64,000 nucleotides of DNA from assembly GCA_052246725.1 (NCBI GenBank), contig JBQQCL010000006.1, one strand, 5' to 3'. Position numbers and translations under genes: made by a program. The DNA comes from Pseudalkalibacillus sp052246725. GTDB taxonomy: Bacteria > Bacillota > Bacilli > Bacillales > Fictibacillaceae. Shown here piece by piece: positions 1-8,686 of this stretch. The notes under the pieces are model-generated. The model saw only the letters and a list, made by a program, of their open reading frames with translations, was not told where the DNA came from and ran no database searches. The first letter of the stretch is position 1, and each line of letters starts with the position of its first letter.

Positions 1-673
1 CTAGATCTGTGTTTATGTTGACTGCGATATGCACAATATTCACCTCAAGAATATTATGCAGTTATCCGACAAAACTGTACATTTTTAAACGATCACTTCT
101 GTACATCTTAAAATTAGCATTTATACCTATTATGGATTTTTAATTGATATTTGCAGGTTTTTGCATGAATCTCTTTTAATGAATGAAGATGCACGAGGAG
201 ACAAGTTCATTAATTTTGAACAAGATTCTAAAGCGATGGTATATTTATATGAGGATTTTGTACGTAACTTTTATAGAAAAGAATTGCCAGAGAGTAGAGT
301 GTACAGAGAGAATATTTATTGGAATGCAGAAGGAGAAGATTTAGATTATTTGCCCATTATGCAGACTGATATTTCAATTGAAATGTATGATAGAAAGATA
401 ATTATGGACACCAAGTATTATCAAAATGCGACCTCCTCTAGATTTAATAATGAAAAATTAATTAGTGGAAATTTGTATCAGCTGCATGCTTATTTAAGTA
501 ATTTTATTAATAAAGATAAGAAAGATTTAACGGGTGTTTTGTTATATCCAACAGTTGATAAAGATTTAGATTTATATTATAAGATTCTCGGTTCAAAAGT
601 TAAGGTATGTACTGTGGACCTTAATCAGGATTGGAGAAAAATACACCAAAGGCTATTGAGCATTGTAGCATAA
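1..673 (+). pseudogene. mcrC: mcrC remnant (McrBC restriction system subunit)
   Basis: McrC is the nuclease subunit of the McrBC restriction system, which cuts DNA containing modified cytosine. One frame runs from the left edge to the stop at 671-673 but is interrupted by TAG at 2-4 and TAA at 86-88. Between and after the stops it reads as the conserved McrC C-terminal half, including YYGFLIDICRFLHESL around 131-178. A PD-(D/E)XK-like core follows, D in LPIMQTDISIEM and DTK in IIMDTKYYQ. The longest open stretch starts at TTG 161 (170 aa), but homology-like sequence continues upstream of it, so this is not a true start. McrB would lie to the left, outside the window. The right end abuts the inverted repeat at 675. 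Assignment is from motif recognition. Confidence 0.75.
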
Positions 674-674
674 A

Positions 675-725
675 TTTGAAAAAAGAAGGTTCCAACATTT
701 TTTAACGGGTTCTATTTTAAAGTAC
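675..725 (+). repeat. Left inverted repeat of a 5.9-kb segment
   Basis: About 50 bp starting two bases after the mcrC remnant's stop codon matches, in inverted orientation, the sequence at 6512-6562. Shared blocks include AAGAAGGTTCCAA and TTTAACGGGTTCT, with one 1-base gap and a few mismatches. No obvious target-site duplication was found outside the pair. It may be the end of a mobile element or a recombination site. Confidence 0.7.
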
Positions 726-746
726 ACACAGTATAATTCACACATG

Positions 747-784
747 AAAACGCATGTGATTTCACCATCACATGGCGTTTTTCT
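747..784. terminator. Bidirectional terminator hairpin
   Basis: AAAACGC plus ATGTGAT pair with ATCACAT plus GCGTTTT around a 6-nt loop, with one bulged G and a T-rich tail. It reads as a terminator on either strand and sits just inside the left inverted repeat. Confidence 0.75.
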
Positions 785-1300
785 TGTTTTAAAGTAAAAA
801 AGGCACTTGAATTCACACCCCGATTCACAGGGTAAGAAATAATTTATGTAGGTGGTGTGATTCTTGTGTGATTTGCTTTGTGAATTGTGAATAACAAAGG
901 ACCGCTAGAAAAATATGTTAAAATATAGATATGAAATATTTATGTATGATCTTCAAGAAAAGGGCAGGATTCTGGAATAAGAGGTTGCTATATTTAATCC
1001 ACAAAAGGGCATTATTTTGAATAACCTACCAAGATTGTGAACGGGTAACATCGATTGGTTTCTGTATACTTTCCATCATCCAAAGCAGTCTCTTTGTTTC
1101 TATTTGCTTCCCCTGCTCGAATCTGAAGGGCAGAATAATGGAAGACTCAGTTTCGAGATAAATTTATAAGTATTGTTACAAATTAATACAATACATGTAA
1201 AAATTATTATATAAATACAAAAGGAAAACAACTAATAAACTCTCTTAATAAAATCTCGTAGAGTCATATATTGTGTAAGGTTAAGAAGGGGTGAAGTGTT
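785..1300. other. Non-coding stretch with degenerate repeats
   Basis: No convincing gene is seen here. It holds two short elements related to the sequence at 63082-63118: AAAGGGCAGGATTCT at 959-973, and the longer copy at 1126-1162, which ends in GAAGACTCAGTTTCGAGATA. The last 30 bp before 1301 carry the ribosome binding site of the next gene. Confidence 0.5.
1126..1162 (+). repeat. Dispersed repeat, copy 1
   Basis: AAGGGCAG, 7 variable bases and GAAGACTCAGTTTCGAGATA recur at 63082-63116, 62 kb away. Both copies can be read as the same short coding end, GRI-x-EDSVSR followed by TAA. They may therefore be relics of one coding sequence rather than an intergenic repeat. Confidence 0.6.
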
Positions 1301-2572
1301 ATGTATAACAAGATATTAGAACTATTAGATGCAGGGGGGGAGACTCGAAATATAGAATTTAAGAAGACATATGATTGGAATAACCCACAGCATAAGGCGA
1401 AGATTGTAAAGTGTATTTTGGCAATGAGTAATACTAAAGATGGTGGTTACTTAGTTTTAGGGATAGATGAAGAAAAATATGGTGAAGAAAAATTAACCGG
1501 TATGGAGCTAGAGCATTTTGATATATTAAACTACGACCACATAATTGTCGAGGTAAATAAGTTTGCCGATCCACCAATTTCTTTCCACATGTACCCTGTA
1601 CAAGAAGAGGGGAAGCATTTTGTATTGTTACGCATTCCTGAATTTGACGAGCTACCTATTGTTTGTAAAAGAAGTGGAGAACAAGGGTTAAAGGAAGGGG
1701 CAGTATTCTCTAGATCGAAAATAAAACCTGAATCTGCTCAAATTAGAAGTCAGTCTGAGATGAGAGAGTTAATTGATATCGCAATAAATAAAGGGATTAA
1801 AGAATTCTATAAACGTGTAAGAGACTCTGGTTTACAAGTAACGAATAGTGATTCTAGCGACGAAAAATATGCTAAAGAAATACAAATGATTAAAGATATA
1901 GATGTATTAAATACTATACGTGAAACAGGATACTGGAGAATTACTATTAGACCTAGATATTATCTTGAAAACCGAATAGACTCTTTAACAAATTGCAGGA
2001 AAGCAATTATGGAAAACCAGCTTAGTCTTAGGGGATGGAATTTTCCTCATTTTAGAGGTATCGAAAATGGAAATAATTTTATCCAAGCATCAGAAAATTG
2101 GGGGGAGCACAAGGAACTACTGAGGCTATATAAAAGCGGTAACTTTGTTTACTTTAAGGCTATGAGAGAAGACTACATAGATAAACAACACTTGAGGAAT
2201 GTAAAAGGTAGAGGGTTGGCCATTATGAATACCTTATTTCTATTTAGTGAGATTTTTGAATTTGCATCTAGGCTCTCACAAACGAATATACTTGGGGATG
2301 AGATAACAGTCAGCATAAAATGTTTTGGTATTAAGGATAGAGAACTTTTTTTCTTTGAACCAATGCGGACTCTATTCAGCGATTATGTTTCTACAATAGA
2401 AGATTCTGCAGAATGTATCGTAAGTGTAGGAATAGAGGAATTAATTGCAGATAGTGAAAAAATAGCAATTGAAACTTTACTACAATTGTTTGAGAATTTT
2501 AATTGGGATGCATCTGGCTCTATTGGAATTTTTAGAGAAGAGCAACAAAAATTATTATCAGGAACTTACTAG
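1301..2572 (+). CDS. AlbA_2/Schlafen-type putative DNA-binding protein
   Basis: A 423-aa protein. The N-terminal 150 residues look like an AlbA_2 (Schlafen, divergent AAA-4) domain: ETRNIEFKKTYDW near residue 14, then SNTKDGGYLVLGIDEE and LLRIPEFDELPIVCKR. Such domains bind nucleic acid or nucleotides and are common in regulators and anti-phage systems. The C-terminal 250 residues are not recognised; they have aromatic-rich segments and no membrane helix. The ATG is preceded by AAGGGGTGA at good spacing. It is the first gene inside the inverted-repeat-bounded segment, downstream of a restriction-gene relic. A defence or element-maintenance role is inference from position only. Confidence 0.65.
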   Translation: MYNKILELLDAGGETRNIEFKKTYDWNNPQHKAKIVKCILAMSNTKDGGYLVLGIDEEKYGEEKLTGMELEHFDILNYDHIIVEVNKFADPPISFHMYPVQEEGKHFVLLRIPEFDELPIVCKRSGEQGLKEGAVFSRSKIKPESAQIRSQSEMRELIDIAINKGIKEFYKRVRDSGLQVTNSDSSDEKYAKEIQMIKDIDVLNTIRETGYWRITIRPRYYLENRIDSLTNCRKAIMENQLSLRGWNFPHFRGIENGNNFIQASENWGEHKELLRLYKSGNFVYFKAMREDYIDKQHLRNVKGRGLAIMNTLFLFSEIFEFASRLSQTNILGDEITVSIKCFGIKDRELFFFEPMRTLFSDYVSTIEDSAECIVSVGIEELIADSEKIAIETLLQLFENFNWDASGSIGIFREEQQKLLSGTY

Positions 2573-2737
2573 CAAAATAAACATATAAAATGAAGGTTCT
2601 TATCCTCTGTTCTGAGATTTCAACTTGGGGGAGATAGCTGCACAATAGCTATCGCTTATGGTGCTAACGGAGCATTTTAGTTGAAGAAGAAAAACGAATA
2701 ATTCTATTTGAAACAAAAAAGTAACGGAGATGTTTAA

Positions 2738-2926
2738 ATGGCTGGTAATAACGTGAAAGTGATTATATATAGTGGACTTTCAAGTAGTAAAGTGAAGTAT
2801 CCTGTAGCTAAAACTGTTATTGGAACAATTATTAAAGGTAATGGCCCGAACTTACGTGTTAAAACAGAATTAGGAAATATCGTTGAGATTGCTAAGAGTA
2901 AAGTGTTTGATGTGAAGGATAAATGA
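2738..2926 (+). CDS. Small hypothetical protein (62 aa)
   Basis: A basic, beta-rich 62-aa protein with alternating V/I/T residues (VIIYSGLSSSKVKYPVAKTVIGTI), which suggests a small beta-barrel-like fold. GGAG lies 9 bases before the ATG, which favours this strand over the open frame on the opposite strand. A hairpin (GATAGCT/AGCTATC) lies 90 bp upstream. The family is not recognised. It sits between the AlbA_2 gene and the large phosphoesterase gene and may share their transcript. Confidence 0.5.
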   Translation: MAGNNVKVIIYSGLSSSKVKYPVAKTVIGTIIKGNGPNLRVKTELGNIVEIAKSKVFDVKDK

Positions 2927-2980
2927 CTATGAAACAAGCGGTGACCTGTTTACACAGTTTTAAAAGACCACAATAGACTT

Positions 2981-3070
2981 ATGCAAGTTGCTTTCATGGA
3001 TTTCAGAAAAATAGCTAAAAAACAAGCGATTAACAAAATGTATGATTATCTATGTTGGGATAACGAATGA
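2981..3070 (+). other. Short open frame, possible coding relic
   Basis: Twenty-nine codons from ATG 2981, containing MDFRKIAKKQAINKMYDYL, look protein-like. There is no good ribosome binding site and the frame stops at 3068-3070. Most likely a fragment of a lost gene. Confidence 0.25.
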
Positions 3071-3199
3071 CTAAAAATATGGTTTAGAAGTGTAGTGAAA
3101 GTATTTGTGGAAAGATTTTAAATACTCAGCAATTTGATTCTATTGTGAAGTAATGTACCTAATCGACAGGAGCAATTTTGTTTTTAGGAGGTGGGTAGT

Positions 3200-6067
3200 A
3201 TGGGTAAACCCTTTGAAATTAATACCATAAGTGATCGAGATATAATGTCAGCCATTCAAGAAAATGGTTGGTATATTGATAAGGTAGAAAAAACGCCTGA
3301 AAGAAGCTTAGAAGCTGTTAAGCAAGATGGTCGTACATTAAAATTGATCCCCAAAAATTTACATTCTTTACCTTTGTGTCTTGAGGCTGTTAAACAAAAT
3401 GCTTCAGCTATAAAATATGTGTCAAGAAAAATAATGACGGATGATATTTGCATAGAAGCCGTTAGAAATAAGGGAACAATAATAGCCAATTCCACGTATA
3501 TTCCTGATGAATTCCGAACAAAAAAACTTTATCTTGAGGCAATAAAGCAAAACGGCAAAGCCCTTGAATATGTGCCCGATAAGTATAAGTCAGATAGTTT
3601 TTGCAGAATAGCTATTATGCAAAATGGTTTAGCACTCGAATTTGTTCCTAAAAATATTTTGTCAAAAGAACTATTCATGTTGGCAGTTGAGCAAAACGGA
3701 TTGGCCTTGGAATATGTACCATATAAAAATAGAAGCAAAGAATTATGTAATGCTGCTTTTAATAATAATGTATTGGCATTAGAGCATGTACCGAACAGAT
3801 ATAAAAAGACGGAGTTGTGCAATGCTGCAGTAAAATCAAGTTGGAAAGCATTTCTTTATGTGCCGGAGAGTATGTACACTTTAAATAATTGCCTTGAATT
3901 ATTTAAACGGATATTAAGGGAATATGACGATCTTTCTTTGATGTCGTATAGTGACCGCTCTTGTGTAAGAGAGATAGTAAACCGTTTGCCTGATAGTTTA
4001 AGTAAGGATATTCAGATTGTCAGGTTAGAGAGACAATTACAGGTAAGGGAATTTAAGAGAAAGTACTTTGATAGAGTAACACATAGATTTATTACGATAG
4101 AAAAAATATGGTATAGAGAAGAGGATGAAGTAAAAGAATTTGATTTATTTGTTGACTTTTATAATCATTTAGATGGAGATTTGAAAAATGCCAATCTGTA
4201 TGATTATGATTTTAAAGAGGTAAGTCTCGGTGACCTTAACATTGAAGGTGCTTATATTAACAGCTCTGTATTAATCGAACAACATTTATATGATGATTCT
4301 TTTTACGCTGAAAACATCAAAGATTATAATTGCTACACAGAGCTTATGATTTCTGCAGAAAATGAGATAGTAGAGGCTGGCTCTGTTCTTCATGATAACG
4401 ATTTGTTTTCAAATGGCTCACTAACTGACACTTCTCACAAGATATACTATATTAGTGATATCCACCTCAACCATAAGCTATTAAAAGCATTCCCGACAAA
4501 TGCAACTAAATTGGAAGTTCAAATGTATATTAGACAGTTAGTAAAAAAAATGATTGAAACTGCTACAGATCATTCTTATGACGACTATTTATTAATAGGT
4601 GGGGATATATCTTTTAACTTTGAAATATCAACTTTGTTTTATACAGAATTAGTCAAATATATGAAATCGAAGCTTTGGAATCCTCATCAAATAGTAGTAG
4701 TGCTTGGGAATCACGAATTATGGGATTTCAATCGACGCGGGGTCACACATTCTAATTTGCTTACATTAGATGAAATTATCCAGCAATACCGCGATTTGTT
4801 TTCAAGTCTAGGCATATGCTTTTTACAAAATGATTTGCTGCTTTCAAACGGAACGATTATTTCAGAAAAACAATTGGAATCCATTGATCAGGACGACTTG
4901 AAGCATATCTGCTTGAAAAATCCTTTTGTAATACTGGGTGGATTAGGGTTTTCCGGCTTAAATTCACAATATAACGCCACACAAGGAATTTATCGGCAAA
5001 CCATTATGTCTTTAGATGAGGACATCAAACGGACTAACCAATTTAAATTCATTTACAATAAAGTGAAAAGTGTTTTAGACAACGATAAAGTTATTATTTT
5101 AACTCATACGCCAAAAGAAAACTGGTCGAATGAAGAATACAACCGTAACTGGATATATGTGAATGGACATACTCATCGAAATGATTACTGTTGTGACGAT
5201 GAAAAAACTTTTTATTCTGACAATCAAATTGGATATTATTCTACAAACATAGGTTTAAAACATTTTAAATTATCAAGAGTTTATGATATTTTTAAGCATT
5301 ATCCTGACGGAATATATTCTATTTCGAGGGAGCAGTATTTGGACTTTAACCGGGGCGTTGAGATTAAAGTAACTTTTAATAGGACAGGAACTATACATAT
5401 GCTTAAAAACAATAATGTATATTGTTTTATACTTGAAAATCAGAATACAGGGAAAAAGTATCTGTTAAATGGAGGTATGATTAATAATTTAGAACATAAC
5501 GATATCAATTATTACTTTGAGAGGATGGCGTATTATTCAGATGCCATCAGCGGGTTATTTAGCGATTACAATAAAGCACTAAAATCCATATCTGATAGTA
5601 TTAAAAAAATTGGCGGTGTTGGGACAATTCACGGATGTATCGTTGATATAGATTTCTTTAATCACATCTATGTGAATCCGGAAGATGGAACCGTAACCCC
5701 TTATTTTGCCTTATCGATGGTTGATAAGTATGTCTATCCAAATGTCAAAGCGCTTTTGTTAGCTCAAAGAAAAGATTTATATGACAATTATATAAATCTT
5801 TTAGATGGAGAGAGCGAGGGCATCAAGCTGTTGAAAGGTGAAGTACAAGCAGGAAGTATTGAAATATCAAGATTTATTCCGGACACTTATATGTATAGAC
5901 CATCAAGAATAATGAGGTCATTACAGTACCTTACAGAAGTTAATGTTATAAGGATATGGAATGATCATATTATCGAATATCAATTAAAAAGCAAAAATAA
6001 AGCAAAAGATTTGTGTGATATTAACGACACTTTGTTGCTATCCACTAAACGAAACAGAAGCACTTAA
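3200..6067 (+). CDS. DUF4116-repeat / metallophosphoesterase fusion
   Basis: A 955-aa protein. Residues about 15-230 hold eight or nine tandem repeats of roughly 24 residues (pattern LCLEAVKQNGxALEYVP), the DUF4116 type. Residues about 330-355 resemble pentapeptide-like sequence. Residues 415-665 form a calcineurin-like metallophosphoesterase with the metal-binding set intact: D420/H422 (SDIHLNH), D469 (GGD), N504/H505 (GNHE), H636 (LTHTP) and H657/H659 (NGHTH). A C-terminal 290-residue region is unassigned. ATG 3200 is chosen because AGGAGG lies 8 bases upstream; GTG 3191 overlaps that site. The substrate is unknown, and nucleic acid, nucleotide or phosphoprotein are all possible. The length and repeat-enzyme architecture suggest sensing coupled to an effector, which is inference. 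Confidence 0.7.
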   Translation: MGKPFEINTISDRDIMSAIQENGWYIDKVEKTPERSLEAVKQDGRTLKLIPKNLHSLPLCLEAVKQNASAIKYVSRKIMTDDICIEAVRNKGTIIANSTYIPDEFRTKKLYLEAIKQNGKALEYVPDKYKSDSFCRIAIMQNGLALEFVPKNILSKELFMLAVEQNGLALEYVPYKNRSKELCNAAFNNNVLALEHVPNRYKKTELCNAAVKSSWKAFLYVPESMYTLNNCLELFKRILREYDDLSLMSYSDRSCVREIVNRLPDSLSKDIQIVRLERQLQVREFKRKYFDRVTHRFITIEKIWYREEDEVKEFDLFVDFYNHLDGDLKNANLYDYDFKEVSLGDLNIEGAYINSSVLIEQHLYDDSFYAENIKDYNCYTELMISAENEIVEAGSVLHDNDLFSNGSLTDTSHKIYYISDIHLNHKLLKAFPTNATKLEVQMYIRQLVKKMIETATDHSYDDYLLIGGDISFNFEISTLFYTELVKYMKSKLWNPHQIVVVLGNHELWDFNRRGVTHSNLLTLDEIIQQYRDLFSSLGICFLQNDLLLSNGTIISEKQLESIDQDDLKHICLKNPFVILGGLGFSGLNSQYNATQGIYRQTIMSLDEDIKRTNQFKFIYNKVKSVLDNDKVIILTHTPKENWSNEEYNRNWIYVNGHTHRNDYCCDDEKTFYSDNQIGYYSTNIGLKHFKLSRVYDIFKHYPDGIYSISREQYLDFNRGVEIKVTFNRTGTIHMLKNNNVYCFILENQNTGKKYLLNGGMINNLEHNDINYYFERMAYYSDAISGLFSDYNKALKSISDSIKKIGGVGTIHGCIVDIDFFNHIYVNPEDGTVTPYFALSMVDKYVYPNVKALLLAQRKDLYDNYINLLDGESEGIKLLKGEVQAGSIEISRFIPDTYMYRPSRIMRSLQYLTEVNVIRIWNDHIIEYQLKSKNKAKDLCDINDTLLLSTKRNRST

Positions 6068-6089
6068 CGCCGCTTTTCAGCGGCGTTTC
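6066..6089 (+). terminator. Hairpin after the phosphoesterase gene
   Basis: AACGCCGC and GCGGCGTT form an 8-bp GC-rich stem around a 6-nt loop that overlaps the stop codon of the large gene. The T tail is short. Confidence 0.6.
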
Positions 6090-6407
6090 TGCGTGATTAT
6101 GAAGTTGTTTAATGATATTTAATTCCGGTTGCGAATAACTAGACGTTTATAGCTTATTATTATATGACATTTTTAATCGTGCAGTACAAGTTGCAAATAA
6201 AAATGAAATGACGAAAGCAATTTTTTATTAACGGGTTGCGCTAGTTGAACAAGAGCTATCATTTACAAATGATCTATTGCTGCACAGTACAACGATACTA
6301 TAGAAAATAATATTCAACAAACGATCGTATTTCTAGAGTTTTGGATTGCAGCCATTGTTCCGTTATAGGGGGGCTTTAATGGAGTAAGCTCCTTAAAAAT
6401 ATAATGC

Positions 6408-6437
6408 AAAAAAGAGCTCAAATTTGAGCTCTTTTTT
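6408..6437. terminator. 30-bp perfect palindrome, bidirectional terminator
   Basis: AAAAAAGAGCTCAAA is followed directly by its exact reverse complement, giving a GAGCTC stem flanked by A and T runs. It most likely stops transcription from both sides, mirroring the hairpin at 747-784 at the other end of the segment. Confidence 0.65.
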
Positions 6438-6511
6438 TTTGAATTCCTTTGTGAAACTGTCTGTGAAAAACGCGTGATTTGTATTGCGATTTTAGCTGCG
6501 ATTTCCGATTT

Positions 6512-6562
6512 TGTACCTCAAAACAGAACCCGTTAAACATTTTGGAACCTTCTTTTTGAAAT
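6512..6562 (-). repeat. Right inverted repeat of the 5.9-kb segment
   Basis: Reverse-complement partner of 675-725. The blocks AGAACCCGTTAAA and TTGGAACCTTCTT mirror the left copy. It lies 60 bp before the next gene. Confidence 0.7.
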
Positions 6563-6621
6563 TATATCCATTTTTAAGAGGTATTGTTATAATAATGTTG
6601 TAGTGGAAAAGGGGGGAGCAT

Positions 6622-7461
6622 ATGAATTTGTTTACTTTTAGAAAAATGGAAGAAGATTATTATACTAACATTCTCATGTATATTCTAAATTACGATAACT
6701 ATAAATTACTCCCTCTTTTCATCCATGAACTTATTGGAAACAATTCCAAAGACTTTGATTATGATCAACTTGGGATTGGTCTCTTCACGAAAATGCCTCC
6801 AAGGTCCTCAAATAAATATGAATACATCATTGGGATAGCACCATATGGATTTCATCAAGAACACAATACTCTGGAAAACAATATAGATTCTATACCTGAT
6901 GCCTGGGTTTATGGATCTAATTTTACATTACTGTTTGAATTTAAAATTAGAGGTAATCTAGATGAAGCTCAACTGGCTGCTCATAAGAAAAAACTTCCTA
7001 ACTATAAAGGGACGATTCGTTTAAAATGGTCAGATGTAATTGAAGCATTACATTTTATAAAGAAAGATGGAAACCAAGTTCAACGATTTTTAATAGATGA
7101 ATTTATTACCTCTAGTGACGATTTTAAGGTAAGAAGAAAATCATCCGGTATGCCTAAAGAGATTATAGGCGGCAGGAATATTGAAGAGGAAATACATTTT
7201 ATTATAACTGGGAGTAAAGATACAAAGGGTTACTCTGTTGATATTGTATTATCTGATGGTATAAAAAAAAGGTTAATAAATAGTTTAAGTGGTATTCAAG
7301 CCTCGCGAAAATGGATAGCTAGTTTTATTGTCGAAATGCAGGATCAACTACCCATGGATAAGGTTGATAATGAAACAATTATCACCGATTGTTGTGTTAA
7401 ACCAGGAAGGTTAAAGAATGCATGGAATCAATGGAGATTAGGAAGTTATTTAAATAAATAA
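6622..7461 (+). CDS. PD-(D/E)XK nuclease-like hypothetical protein
   Basis: A 279-aa protein with a possible PD-(D/E)XK nuclease core: D93 (SIPDAWV), then a beta-strand carrying E106-F-K108 (LLFEFKIRG), and a helix with Q/H residues (EAQLAAHKKKL). The N-terminus (FRKMEEDYYTNILMYIL) and C-terminus are not recognised. GGGGGG precedes the ATG at good spacing. The next gene starts 19 bp downstream and is broken, so this was probably a two-gene unit. Its position beside the mcrC relic fits a restriction or defence role. The nuclease assignment is a motif-level inference. Confidence 0.5.
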   Translation: MNLFTFRKMEEDYYTNILMYILNYDNYKLLPLFIHELIGNNSKDFDYDQLGIGLFTKMPPRSSNKYEYIIGIAPYGFHQEHNTLENNIDSIPDAWVYGSNFTLLFEFKIRGNLDEAQLAAHKKKLPNYKGTIRLKWSDVIEALHFIKKDGNQVQRFLIDEFITSSDDFKVRRKSSGMPKEIIGGRNIEEEIHFIITGSKDTKGYSVDIVLSDGIKKRLINSLSGIQASRKWIASFIVEMQDQLPMDKVDNETIITDCCVKPGRLKNAWNQWRLGSYLNK

Positions 7462-7480
7462 TTTATTCTGGAGGATCAAA

Positions 7481-8069
7481 ATGCCAAGCCATTGGAGTGA
7501 AGAAGAACAAATTCATCTATTGAACTCAGTTCCGACTTACCGTAAAATAATTCGAAAAGATTCAAAAGAAGCAAAGCGGCTATTAGAAAAACTAGCTCAC
7601 GAAATACATCAACAAAATCCTATCTTACATAAACGAACAGAAAATGCCATTATGGAGAGGCTACCTTATTAGGACAATCTACTTGCGGGAGTCTTTGAAG
7701 AAAAACATTATGCTATAAAGGATAGACACTTATACTCGACTCTACCAAGAGATGATAAGAGTAAAAGACCAAATTTATGGAATAAGAGACATCACTATAA
7801 TGGAGCTATGAAGGAATATATGAATAAAATATCTATAAAATCTTTTGAAGAAATCTTAAAATATCCTTTCGTAATCATTTATGATAGTGCGACTGGGAAT
7901 AAGTTGCATAACGGATTGTTCATATGTTACAGAAAAGAATTTCGAGGAAAAAGTTAATGAAAATAAAGGGAAGAATGGCTATTATTATCCAGTAGATAAC
8001 TTTGAAGAAATAATGGATCCATCTGTGATTCCTTGTAAAGTATGTAATCTAAAAATGGTGGTTAAATAA
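7481..8069 (+). pseudogene. Broken partner gene of the PD-(D/E)XK-like protein
   Basis: It starts at ATG 7481 with GGAGG in place and reads 63 codons to an in-frame TAG at 7670-7672. The same frame then continues with protein-like sequence (DNLLAGVFEEKHYAIKDRHL, SFEEILKYPFVIIYDS) to about 7890. From about 7890 the plausible frame shifts to one ending at 8069, with a CKVC pair near the end. Joined, it would give roughly 195 residues. The family is not recognised. One nonsense change and one frameshift make this a decayed gene. Confidence 0.6.
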
Positions 8070-8093
8070 GTGGGAGCTAAAGAAAGGTTACTG

Positions 8094-8603
8094 ATGGATA
8101 TGAAGATTATTAAACTAGCACCGATTTATTTAGACCAGGTTGTAGAAATTTTTTGCCGTGTTCATAATGGGGATTTTGATTCTACTAAGGAGCGTTTTGA
8201 ACGTCATGCTACATATGAAGGGTATCAGGGTCTGGTAGCGGTGGATGAAAACGATAAGGTTCATGGTTTTGTTTATGGCTATACTTCGTTACCTGGTCAG
8301 TTTTACAATGGGAAGCTCAGGGCTAAAATGACAGAGGAGCAGATCGAAGAATGGCTGACAGATTGTTTTGAGTTTGTTGAATTGGCCGTTGATCCGGAGC
8401 ACCATCGAAAAGGAATTGGCAAGGTGCTGCATGATACGATCTTGAGTAGTATTCCTCACCAAACGGCCATCTTAACGACTGGAGTCGAGATGGAACCGGC
8501 AAAGATTCTTTATCTGAACAAAGGCTGGGAAATCATCCGGGAGAATGTGGATGTATTGAATGTAGGGAAACAACAGCTGATCATGGGTAAGAAACTGAAA
8601 TGA
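8094..8603 (+). CDS. GNAT family N-acetyltransferase
   Basis: A 169-aa GCN5-related acetyltransferase that transfers acetyl from acetyl-CoA to an unknown amine. Motif A is clear: VELAVDPEHHRKGIGKVLHD, with the R-x-x-G-x-G/A-type RKGIGK pyrophosphate loop. The C-terminal strand-helix YLNKGWEIIREN is typical. ATG 8094 follows GAAAGG by 6 bases; ATG 8100 and GTG 8070 are alternatives. It overlaps no neighbour and precedes cat by about 85 bp, which hold the cat leader. Confidence 0.8.
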   Translation: MDMKIIKLAPIYLDQVVEIFCRVHNGDFDSTKERFERHATYEGYQGLVAVDENDKVHGFVYGYTSLPGQFYNGKLRAKMTEEQIEEWLTDCFEFVELAVDPEHHRKGIGKVLHDTILSSIPHQTAILTTGVEMEPAKILYLNKGWEIIRENVDVLNVGKQQLIMGKKLK

Positions 8604-8622
8604 ATCGAATGGGGTGAAACGA

Positions 8623-8681
8623 TTGGGAAAGGCAGACAAATTGCCTCCTGAAATCAAAAAATAAAAACGATTTTAGGAGGC
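8623..8681 (+). promoter_or_regulatory. cat translational attenuator (leader peptide and SD-sequestering stem)
   Basis: A 13-codon leader starts at TTG 8623 behind GGGGTG and reads MGKADKLPPEIKK, ending at TAA 8662. Its first residues resemble the cat-86 leader (MVKTDK). GCCTCCTGAAATC (8643-8655) pairs with GATTTTAGGAGGC (8669-8681), 12 of 13 bases, burying the cat Shine-Dalgarno (8675-8680). In known systems a drug-stalled ribosome at leader codons 5-6 opens this stem. Here codon 6 (8638-8640) lies 3 bases before the stem, as expected. Confidence 0.85.
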
Positions 8682-8686
8682 TGATC

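Larger units (their letters stand above)
6090..6621. other. Non-coding right end of the segment
   Basis: No intact gene. Around 6228-6253, TAACGGGTTGCGCTAGTTGAACAAG loosely resembles 2664-2690 (TAACGG...TTAGTTGAAGAAG), a possible low-grade repeat. A perfect palindrome (6408-6437) and the right inverted repeat (6512-6562) follow. Confidence 0.4.

Noticed and set aside
2734..2937. Open frame on the - strand opposite the 62-aa gene
   Set aside because: The + strand frame has an SD; the - strand frame has none and is likely its shadow.
3220..3900. DNA repeat array, CRISPR-like
   Set aside because: The periodicity is at protein level (DUF4116 repeats) with diverged DNA and no spacers.
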